NCBI GenBank assembly: GCA_049583715.1
Contig: JBAUWJ010000313.1
Coordinates: 1 to 24,896 of the forward strand
Reading direction: 5' to 3'
Source: JAANXG01 sp049583715
GTDB taxonomy: Bacteria; Pseudomonadota; Gammaproteobacteria; Arenicellales; JAANXG01
DNA: 24,896 nt
Shown piece after piece: positions 1 to 6,418 of this stretch (positions within the stretch are counted from its first letter, which is position 1; the number at the start of each line of letters is the position of its first letter). A model generated the notes under the pieces. That model saw only the letters and a list, made by a program, of their open reading frames with translations, ran no database searches and was not told the DNA's origin. Both the position numbers and the translations under genes were made by a program.

Positions 1-196
1 CCACGGGTGCGGCGACGGCTCCCGGAGCCACCGTTCCGCCGGCGATACTCGGGCCATAGGCAGCGGAGGCGGACACACCGCGAACGGAGAGGGGACTGTG
101 AATGTCCGGCGGCAACGGCCAGCCTGCCTGGACATGTGCAAAGCCCGGTGAACCACACTTCGACCGGCAGGCGGGGCGAGCCTGCGCAGCTTACCC

Positions 197-913
197 ATGA
201 ACGACAAGAACAACTTCAAGCTCAGTATCATCATCCCCTGCTTCAATGAGCGGCAGACCATCCGAAGCATACTGGAGGCCGTCCATGCCTCGCCCTGCGG
301 CCTGTCGAAGGAGGTGGTGGTGGTCGACGATGCCTCCACGGACGGTACCACCGAAATACTCCGGGGAGAGCTGGGGCCGCTGGTGACACATGTCGTGGAG
401 CACGGCGACAACAAAGGAAAGGGTGCGGCGATCCGCTCGGGGCTGGACGCGGTGACCGGGGATATCGTCATCATTCAGGATGCGGATCTCGAATACGATC
501 CCAGCGACTACGACGCCCTCGTCGACCCGATAGTCAGCGGCAAGGCCGACGTGGTGTACGGCAGCAGGTTCCTGGGTGTCGGGCCGCACCGCGTCCTGTA
601 CTTCTGGCACTACAAGGCCAACCAGTGGCTGACAACGCTTTCCAACATGTTCACCAACCTGAACCTGACGGACATGGAAACCGGTTTCAAGGTGTTTCGA
701 AGGGATGTGATACGAGGGCTGGACCTGACGCAGGACCGTTTCGGCTTCGAGCCGGAAGTCACCGCCAAGATCGCCCGCGTCCCCGGCATCCGCATCTACG
801 AGGTAGGTATCTCCTACTTTGGCCGCACCTATACAGAGGGCAAGAAGATCACATGGAAAGACGGATTCCAGGCGGTCTGGTGCATTCTCAAGTTCGGCTT
901 GTTCAGGAACTGA
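197..913 (+). CDS. Family 2 glycosyltransferase, DPM1-like
   Basis: The 238-residue protein is a soluble GT-A glycosyltransferase of the polyprenyl-phosphate mannosyl/glucosyltransferase type. It would move a sugar from a nucleotide sugar to a lipid carrier or glycan at the cytoplasmic face of the membrane. The N-terminal strand SIIIPCFNE (10-18) is followed by the nucleotide-binding VDDASTDGT (43-51), the KGKGAAIRSG loop (73-82) and the metal-binding QDADLEYDP (94-102). ETGFKVFRR (161-169) and FGFEPEVTAKI (182-192) are typical of this subgroup. No membrane helices follow the catalytic domain, unlike the longer GtrB/ArnC relatives. The ATG at 197 gives the usual family N-terminus, although the Shine-Dalgarno sequence is weak. 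It converges on the LysM-like gene. The acceptor cannot be read from sequence. Confidence 0.93.
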   Translation: MNDKNNFKLSIIIPCFNERQTIRSILEAVHASPCGLSKEVVVVDDASTDGTTEILRGELGPLVTHVVEHGDNKGKGAAIRSGLDAVTGDIVIIQDADLEYDPSDYDALVDPIVSGKADVVYGSRFLGVGPHRVLYFWHYKANQWLTTLSNMFTNLNLTDMETGFKVFRRDVIRGLDLTQDRFGFEPEVTAKIARVPGIRIYEVGISYFGRTYTEGKKITWKDGFQAVWCILKFGLFRN

Positions 914-929
914 GCGTCTTCCCCGGTAT

Positions 930-943
930 CGAGGAGAACCTCG
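930..943. terminator. Small hairpin between convergent genes
   Basis: A perfect 5-bp stem (CGAGG / CCTCG) with an AGAA loop lies 16 bases past the glycosyltransferase stop, in the gap before the convergent LysM-like gene. There is no T-run, so it is at best a weak terminator or RNA 3'-end stabiliser. Confidence 0.25.
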
Positions 944-1018
944 GCCGTTCGTACGTCCCGTCGCGGAGCCCAGGGCCGGGATTCCATCTCCATGCGGGCG
1001 AACACCGGCTTGGGGGGA

Positions 1019-2275
1019 TCAGGAGTGTGTCGTGCCCTGTCCCAGCTCGTGCTGGTAGACGAAATGCTTGTAGATCTCTATCAGCTCCTCAGGTGTGAAG
1101 CTGACGATGACGATCTCCTGGCCCGGCTTGATGAGGTTGGGGTTCTTGCCGATGCGGCCGGTCTTGAAGTTGTAGACGTAGGATTCTCTCGACTTCTCGT
1201 AGATGAGACGCCCGAGGAACGAGCTCGAATGATCGGGACGCAGCTCATCCGCGTCATGGGGGATGTCCACCCGGTAGGTGTGTGAGCTCCCGCCGTGGCG
1301 CACCGCGACTCCCTCGGCGAAGTTCTCGACCACTCCCGACTGAACGATACCCCATATTCCCTGGTCATCCTTCGACTTCACCGTGTGAACGTAGTACACG
1401 GCGTCCGGAGGAACGTCCGCCCCCGCCCCGATGATGTCCGCGATGGTGATCGGCGACTGCTCGTTCACGGGAAGGTCGACCCTGATCTGCTGTGCGCTTT
1501 TCACATCATTCTCGGCGGACGCCGACGCCGGCGCGCCCGCCGCCGAGGCCGCCTGCAGGGAGTTCGCCTCGGAAGACTCGCCGGCCGCCATGGATTTGGC
1601 GGCCTGCGGAGCCGACGACCCGGCCACGGCGGCGGCCGGGGAAGCGGCCTGCCGAGGCTCTGCGGCGGTCGCGGTTCCGGGCGCCTTCTCCTGCCGCGAC
1701 TCCGTCGCGGCTGTCGCGCTCAGGGACGCCGCCTGTCCGGATTCCCCGGCTACCAGGGGTTCAGACTCCTTTGCCTCCGTCGCCGGTGCTCCGGCGGCGT
1801 TGGTATTTGTGCCGGACTCCGACTGCTTCAGCTCGAGCGGGCGATTGCCTTTCACGAATCCTTCGGCGTTGCCCACTTCGAGCGGCTCTTTCGAGGACTG
1901 CGTAAGCTGCTTGACGTAGGACTCCGCCTCTTTCTGCAAAGCAGCTTCGGATTCACCCGCGGCGGGGGCCTCCGCGGATTTGGCCCCGGCGGTGGTGGTG
2001 GCCGATGCTGTTCCGGCGGTCGCGTGGCTGGTGGTGCTCCCGGGTGAGGACGCGGCACCGGTGCTGGAAGAGGTGGACTCGGATCCGTTGCCGGTGTTGG
2101 ACGCAGTCGATTCGGAACCGGAAGCCGCAGCTTGATCCCGGCTGGCCGCCCGTGGCGCGGCGCTCGTCGTCGCTTCGGGTTTCGTGTGCCTGGCAAACAG
2201 GTACACAGCCACCAGCGCGATGATGACGATCGCCGCGACAGCCGCGATGATACGACCCCACTGCCCCTTGTTCAT
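1019..2275 (-). CDS. Membrane-anchored protein with low-complexity linker and C-terminal LysM-like module
   Basis: The 418-residue protein has one N-terminal membrane helix (about 9-28) after a short cytoplasmic MNKGQWGR. About 235 residues of Ala/Ser/Glu/Thr/Gly-rich disordered linker follow, then a folded C-terminal domain of about 150 residues. That domain starts like a LysM repeat (YYVHTVKSKDDQGIWGIV) and ends like one (KNPNLIKPGQEIVIV), with roughly 50 extra residues between the halves. The likely topology is inner-membrane anchored with the C-terminus in the periplasm, where a LysM fold would contact peptidoglycan. This is inference from the motif halves. The ATG at 2275 lacks a clear Shine-Dalgarno sequence. 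It lies 124 bases downstream of nuoF on the same strand and could be co-transcribed, but shows no functional link to it. Confidence 0.75.
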   Translation of the reverse strand: MNKGQWGRIIAAVAAIVIIALVAVYLFARHTKPEATTSAAPRAASRDQAAASGSESTASNTGNGSESTSSSTGAASSPGSTTSHATAGTASATTTAGAKSAEAPAAGESEAALQKEAESYVKQLTQSSKEPLEVGNAEGFVKGNRPLELKQSESGTNTNAAGAPATEAKESEPLVAGESGQAASLSATAATESRQEKAPGTATAAEPRQAASPAAAVAGSSAPQAAKSMAAGESSEANSLQAASAAGAPASASAENDVKSAQQIRVDLPVNEQSPITIADIIGAGADVPPDAVYYVHTVKSKDDQGIWGIVQSGVVENFAEGVAVRHGGSSHTYRVDIPHDADELRPDHSSSFLGRLIYEKSRESYVYNFKTGRIGKNPNLIKPGQEIVIVSFTPEELIEIYKHFVYQHELGQGTTHS

Positions 2276-2399
2276 GTCTGGTTATCGACGTTGCCGTTGT
2301 ATCCGGCGGCGTGCGTGGCGGCCGGCGATGGCCGTCACGCCGCGCAACCCCCATAGTATGGATGCCGGGGCCGGCTATTGCCAGCAGCCCGGGGCGGCG

Positions 2400-3692
2400 C
2401 TATGCGGCAGCCTGCCCCTTCGATTCGATCATCTGCTCGAATTCGTGCCGGAAATGCTTGAGGAAGCTCTGCACCGGCCACGCCGAGGCATCGCCGAACG
2501 CACAGATCGTACGGCCTTCGATTCGATTGGCGACGTCCACGAGCATGTCCAGGTCGTTCATCGTGGCCTTGCCGGCCAGGATGCGATTGATGACCCGGTT
2601 CATCCAGCCCGTGCCCTCCCGGCAAGGCGTGCATTGTCCGCAGGACTCGGCGTAGTAAAAGCGCGATATCCGCTCCAGCACCGTCACCATGCAGGTAGTC
2701 TCGTCCATCACCATGACCGCGCCGGTACCGAGCGCGGACCCGGCTTTGCTGAGGGAATCGTAGTCCATGTCGACGCTCATCATGACGTTTCCCGGCACCA
2801 CCGGCACCGACGAGCCGCCGGGAATCACCGCCTTGAGCTTGCGGTTGTGGCGCACTCCCCCCGCGATTTCCAGCAGCTTCGGGAATGGTATGCCCATGGG
2901 CAGCTCGTAGTTGCCGGGCCGGTTGACATGGCCGGAAATGGAGTAAACCAGCGTGCCGCCGTCGCCCTTCTGGGCGAGCTTCTTGAACCAGTCGGCGCCG
3001 TTGCGCATGATCGCCGCGGCGGAGGCGAAGGTCAGTGTGTTGTTGACGGTGGTGGGCTTGCCGTAAACGCCGTAGCTGGCTGGAAACGGCGGCTTGAAGC
3101 GGGGCTTGCCGGGCTTGCCTTCCAGGGATTCGAGCAGGCCCGTCTCCTCGCCGCAGATGTAGGCGCCGGCGCCCACGAAGGTATGCAGCTCGAAATCGAA
3201 TCCCGAGCCCAGGATGTTCCTGCCGAGAAGCCCGGCCTCGCGGGCCTCGACGAGCGCATGCTCGAAACGGGGTACCGGCTCGTCGAGAAACTCGCCGCGA
3301 ATGTAGTTATAGCCCGCCGTCGCGCCCATGGCGTAGCCGCCGATGATCATGCCCTCGATCACTGAATGCGGGTTGTAGCGCAGAATGTCCCGGTCGTGGC
3401 AGGTGCCGGGCTCGCTCTCGTCGGAGTTGCAGACGACGTACTTTTCCCCCGGCTTGTCCCGCGGCATGAAGCTCCACTTCACCCCGGCCGGGAAGCCCGC
3501 GCCACCCCGGCCGCGCAGCCCCGACGCCTTCATTTCGTCGATGACCTCGGCGGGCTTCATCTGCTCGAGCACACGGCGCAGGCCCTCGTAGCCGCCCACA
3601 TTCCGGTACGACTGAAGGGACCACGGCGGATCCTGATCCATGGTGGCGTAGGCGATGGGCCCCTTGCGCAGGCCCATGTCGGACTCATTCAT
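2400..3692 (-). CDS. nuoF: NADH-quinone oxidoreductase subunit F (NADH/FMN/4Fe-4S subunit)
   Basis: The 430-residue protein has the family's usual length. It is the complex I subunit that oxidises NADH, passes electrons through FMN and holds cluster N3. Visible motifs are the FMN/NADH loop GRGGAGFPAG (61-70), CNSDESEPGT (88-97), the nucleotide-binding GAGAYICGEETGLLESLEG (174-192), and 4Fe-4S ligands Cys351, Cys354, Cys357 (CGQCTPC) and Cys397 (TICAFG). The CNSDESEPGTCHDRD wording matches the alpha/beta-proteobacterial and mitochondrial style rather than E. coli NuoF. The ATG at 3692 overlaps the nuoE stop as ATGA, with GAGGAG just upstream, indicating translational coupling. The open frame continues far upstream to 4298, but that part overlaps nuoE in another frame. 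No nuoG follows. Confidence 0.96.
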   Translation of the reverse strand: MNESDMGLRKGPIAYATMDQDPPWSLQSYRNVGGYEGLRRVLEQMKPAEVIDEMKASGLRGRGGAGFPAGVKWSFMPRDKPGEKYVVCNSDESEPGTCHDRDILRYNPHSVIEGMIIGGYAMGATAGYNYIRGEFLDEPVPRFEHALVEAREAGLLGRNILGSGFDFELHTFVGAGAYICGEETGLLESLEGKPGKPRFKPPFPASYGVYGKPTTVNNTLTFASAAAIMRNGADWFKKLAQKGDGGTLVYSISGHVNRPGNYELPMGIPFPKLLEIAGGVRHNRKLKAVIPGGSSVPVVPGNVMMSVDMDYDSLSKAGSALGTGAVMVMDETTCMVTVLERISRFYYAESCGQCTPCREGTGWMNRVINRILAGKATMNDLDMLVDVANRIEGRTICAFGDASAWPVQSFLKHFRHEFEQMIESKGQAAA

Positions 3693-4192
3693 TCCAGCTC
3701 CTCGATTATCGCGTCGACCTTTTCGGGCGTCAGGTTCTCGTAGTAGCGGTGATCCACCATCATCATCGGCGCACCGTCGCAGGCAGCGAGACATTCCTCT
3801 TCCCGCTTGAGATGGATCTTCCCGTCCGGCGTGCTCTCCCCGACCTCGATTCCGAGCTTCTTTTCGAGGTGGGCAAGGATCTCCTTGCCGCCGCACAGCA
3901 TGCAGGAGACGTTGGTGCACACGGAGATGCTGTGCCGGCCGACGGGCTCCGTCTCGAACATCGAGTAGAAGGTGGCAACCTCGTAGGCTTTGATGGGCTC
4001 GAGCTCGAGATACTCGGCCACCGCTTCTATGAGTGCGGGGGTGAGATAACCCCCGTTTTCGTGCTGGACGGCCCGCAGGGAATCGATCAGGGCGGACCGC
4101 TGCCGCCCTTCCGGGAACTTCGCCACCGAGTGGTCGATCTCCCGCCGCACGGTGTCGGAGAGTACTTGTGTCGCAGAATCTGGTGCACCCAT
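3689..4192 (-). CDS. nuoE: NADH-quinone oxidoreductase subunit E (2Fe-2S subunit)
   Basis: The 167-residue protein is a thioredoxin-fold complex I subunit carrying the 2Fe-2S cluster N1a, the partner of NuoF. The four ligands are Cys92 and Cys97 (CTNVSC) and Cys134 and Cys138 (CLAAC). The helical N-terminal half includes GGYLTPALIEAVAEYL and the family motif YEVATFYSMF (70-79). The ATG at 4192 gives normal length, and a consensus -10 box lies about 38 bases upstream. The same frame is open to 4606, but that extension would run antisense through dodecin and is not believable. It overlaps nuoF by four bases. The neighbour on the other side is dodecin, so nuoA-D and nuoG-N are not adjacent. Confidence 0.96.
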   Translation of the reverse strand: MGAPDSATQVLSDTVRREIDHSVAKFPEGRQRSALIDSLRAVQHENGGYLTPALIEAVAEYLELEPIKAYEVATFYSMFETEPVGRHSISVCTNVSCMLCGGKEILAHLEKKLGIEVGESTPDGKIHLKREEECLAACDGAPMMMVDHRYYENLTPEKVDAIIEELE

Positions 4193-4229
4193 CGGACAGG
4201 AACGCCTGGTTGATTGCTGTATCCGGCAA

Positions 4230-4235
4230 ATTATA
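4230..4235 (-). promoter_or_regulatory. Perfect TATAAT -10 box upstream of nuoE
   Basis: Read on the minus strand, GTGCGTTATAATTTGCC contains the sigma-70 consensus -10 hexamer. The predicted transcript would start near 4223 and leave a leader of about 30 bases before the nuoE ATG. No good -35 hexamer stands 16-18 bases upstream, so an activator or an extended -10 may be needed. It is the best promoter candidate for the nuoEF unit. Confidence 0.5.
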
Positions 4236-4366
4236 ACGCACATCGGCCGCCGGTATCGCGAAGGCCTCCCGGCCCGGGGAGCGGGACCCGGGCGGCACTC
4301 GCGAACATCGTGCTCCGAGGGGTGGTCGCGTATCATGGTGCGTGAACCAACACAGCGAGGTGCGCC

Positions 4367-4573
4367 GTGAGCGACAACGTTTACAAGATCATTGAGCTGG
4401 CCGGGTCGTCGTCCAAGAGCAGCGACGATGCGATCTCCAACGCGATTGCCAAGGCTTCCAGGACCGTGAACAACCTGGACTGGTTCGAGGTCGTGGAGAC
4501 CCGCGGCCACATCGAGAACGGCAAGGTGGCTCACTACCAGGTGAAGCTCAAGATCGGTTTCCGGCTGGATTAG
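4367..4573 (+). CDS. Dodecin (small flavin-binding protein)
   Basis: The 68-residue protein is a dodecin, which assembles as a hollow dodecamer and stores or buffers flavin (FMN, riboflavin or related) in the cytosol. Hallmarks are VYKIIELAGSSSKSSDDAI at the N-terminus, the flavin-stacking Trp39 in NLDWFEV, ETRGHIENGKV (44-54) and YQVKLKIGFRL at the end with Gln58. The start is GTG at 4367, preceded by GAGGTG about five bases upstream. It is divergent from nuoE across 174 bases. A TATCAT at 4331-4336 could be its -10 but has no convincing -35. Its placement between two flavoenzymes (NuoF and the FMN-dependent glutamate-synthase-like protein) may be coincidence. Length and motifs are typical. 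Confidence 0.95.
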   Translation: MSDNVYKIIELAGSSSKSSDDAISNAIAKASRTVNNLDWFEVVETRGHIENGKVAHYQVKLKIGFRLD

Positions 4574-4609
4574 CCCCCCGAAGACCCCGCATCTGCTTCG
4601 GTACACGTC

Positions 4610-4693
4610 CCCTCTCCCGCCAGCGGGAGAGGGTCAGGGTGAGGGCTCCCGGAGGGAGAGGGAGTGCGAACCTCTTCCTCGCCCCTGACGGGG
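4610..4693. repeat. REP-like palindrome cluster (three GC hairpins)
   Basis: Three stem-loops stand in a row. The first is a perfect 10-bp stem, CCCTCTCCCG at 4610-4619 with CGGGAGAGGG at 4624-4633. The second pairs CTCCC at 4646-4650 with GGGAG at 4654-4658. The third pairs CCCC at 4682-4685 with GGGG at 4690-4693. The first, followed by TCAGGGTGAGGG, resembles a dispersed palindrome seen in many proteobacterial genomes. The cluster sits between the convergent dodecin and glutamate-synthase-like genes and could end or stabilise both transcripts. No transposase (RAYT) gene is present here. Confidence 0.65.
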
Positions 4694-4746
4694 AAGTCGG
4701 TGTCCCACCCTGCTTGTTGGTCGGATGCCGCTGTCGCAACCGCCGA

Positions 4747-6360
4747 CTAGGGTGCCGTGTGAGGCTGCTCCGATGACGTGTCCCAGCGATCGGGCCGGCT
4801 TGCCAGCCACGGGCCGCGCAGATACTTGGGGATGTCGGCATCCTCCAGGAGCTGGCGGGGCTCGAGGAAATCATAGATCTCGCCCAGGTGCCTGACGCGC
4901 TGATCGTCGATTCTGCGATAGATGTGGTGCGGGCGGATGTCGGCGGGATCACTGATGCCCATGGCCCCCATGAGTTCCAGGCAGCCCTTGACGGTGCCGG
5001 CGTGGAACCGTGCCACCCGCTCGAACTTCTCGCTCACGTCCAGGCCGTAGACCAGGGCCGGGTCCTGGGTCGTAATGCCGGTCGGGCAGCGGTTCGTGTT
5101 GCAGCGCAGGGACTGGATGCATCCCAGTGCCAGCATCATGCCCCGCGCCGACGCACACACATCCGCCCCCAGCGCCATGGCCCGTATCATGTGAAACCCG
5201 CTCAGGATCTTGCCGCTGGCGACGATCCTGATTCGGTCCCGCAGGCCGACCCCGCGCAGCGCCGAAGAGACGAACATCCACGCGTCGCGGGCCGGCATGC
5301 CGAGGGAGTTGCTGAACTCCAGGGGCGCGGCGCCGGTGGCTCCCTCGCCGCCGTCCACGGTGATGAAATCAGGGGTCACGCCGGTCTCGAGCATTGCCTT
5401 GCAGATGGAAAAGAAATCTCCCGGCCGACCGACGCACAGCTTGAAGCCCACCGGCTTGCCTTCACAGAGGCTTCGCAGGCGATCGATGAAAAACATCATC
5501 TCGATCGGCGTGTCGAAGGCATGATGACGGGGCGGCGAGAAGCAGGTCTCACCCGCGGGAACGCCGCGGATGCGAGCGATCTCTGCGGACACTTTCGGGC
5601 CGGGTAGTATGCCCCCATGCCCCGGCTTGGCCCCTTGGGACAGCTTCAACTCGATCATGCGAACGCTCTTCTCGCAGGCCTTTGCGGCGAACTGGTCGGG
5701 GTCGAAGCCGGCATCCGCGGTCCGGCAACCGAAGTAGGCCGTGCCAATCTGCCAGATCAGGTCGCCCCCCGGCTGGAGATGGTAGGGAGAAAGGCCGCCC
5801 TCGCCGGTGTTGTGGGCAAAGTTGCCCTTCGCCGCCCCTCGGTTGAGCGCCAGCACCGCATTCCTCGAAAGAGCGCCGAAGCTCATGGCGGAGATGTTCA
5901 GCAGCGAGGAAGAGTACGGCTGCCGGCAGTCCGGGCCCCCTATCGTCACCCGCGGCGCCTCGGCGGGGGGCTCGTGGGCATCGACGGAATGGCCGGCCCA
6001 TTCGTATCCCACGCGGTAGACGTCGCGCTGCGTGCCGTAGGGCCGCGTCTCCAGCGCACCCTTTGCGCGCTGGTAGGCGAGGCTGCGAAACTCGCGCTCG
6101 ATGGGAAAGGCATCGATGTTGCTCTCGATGAAGTACTGCTGGATCTCCGGGCGGATGATTTCGAGGCCGTAGCGCAGATGGCCGATCAGGGGAAAGTTGC
6201 GCAGCACGGTATGCCGGGTCTGCAGGCTGTCGTAGAGGCCCACCGCAGTCAAAGGAGCGATCACCACCAGGGACCACAACGCGGCGGGATGGGACCAGGC
6301 CACCACGGCCACGCAGGCGAGGATCAACGACGAAACGAGGTAAAAACAGCGGCGAATCAT
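4747..6360 (-). CDS. FMN-binding glutamate synthase family protein, membrane-anchored
   Basis: The 537-residue protein corresponds to the FMN/synthase domain of the glutamate synthase large chain, without the glutaminase domain. Two hydrophobic N-terminal segments (about 7-22 and 27-43) precede the soluble barrel, so it is probably attached to the cytoplasmic membrane. Motifs include ISAMSFGALSRNAVLALN (156-173), NTGEGGLSPYH (184-194), KPGHGGILPG (245-254), the FMN-site VDGGEGATGAAP (335-346), and a CX5CX4C cluster motif with Cys414, Cys420 and Cys425 that matches the 3Fe-4S ligands of GltB. This stand-alone family is widespread, but its physiological substrate and electron donor are poorly defined. 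The ATG at 6360 has AGGA very close upstream. It starts 58 bases after the stop of the secreted protein gene on the same strand, so the two may be co-transcribed. Confidence 0.9.
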   Translation of the reverse strand: MIRRCFYLVSSLILACVAVVAWSHPAALWSLVVIAPLTAVGLYDSLQTRHTVLRNFPLIGHLRYGLEIIRPEIQQYFIESNIDAFPIEREFRSLAYQRAKGALETRPYGTQRDVYRVGYEWAGHSVDAHEPPAEAPRVTIGGPDCRQPYSSSLLNISAMSFGALSRNAVLALNRGAAKGNFAHNTGEGGLSPYHLQPGGDLIWQIGTAYFGCRTADAGFDPDQFAAKACEKSVRMIELKLSQGAKPGHGGILPGPKVSAEIARIRGVPAGETCFSPPRHHAFDTPIEMMFFIDRLRSLCEGKPVGFKLCVGRPGDFFSICKAMLETGVTPDFITVDGGEGATGAAPLEFSNSLGMPARDAWMFVSSALRGVGLRDRIRIVASGKILSGFHMIRAMALGADVCASARGMMLALGCIQSLRCNTNRCPTGITTQDPALVYGLDVSEKFERVARFHAGTVKGCLELMGAMGISDPADIRPHHIYRRIDDQRVRHLGEIYDFLEPRQLLEDADIPKYLRGPWLASRPDRWDTSSEQPHTAP

Positions 6361-6418
6361 TCCTGCATTGTCGAGGACTGGCTGTCCGGTTCTTGATATC
6401 GGGGTGTATGGGCGGGCG

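Noticed and set aside
1..249. Open frames at the left edge, including an 80-residue plus-strand frame from 7 and a frame ending at 59 with an Ala/Pro-rich tail
   Set aside because: The first 190 bases lack stops in several frames because of high GC. The 80-residue frame is arginine-rich without any motif, and the 19-residue tail ending at 59 is too short to support as a gene end.
3693..4298. Upstream extension of the nuoF frame, giving a 632-residue protein
   Set aside because: It overlaps nuoE completely in another frame, and the ATGA overlap with a ribosome site fixes nuoF at 3692.
4193..4606. Upstream extension of the nuoE frame to 305 residues
   Set aside because: It runs antisense through the well-supported dodecin gene and would give a protein nearly twice the family length.
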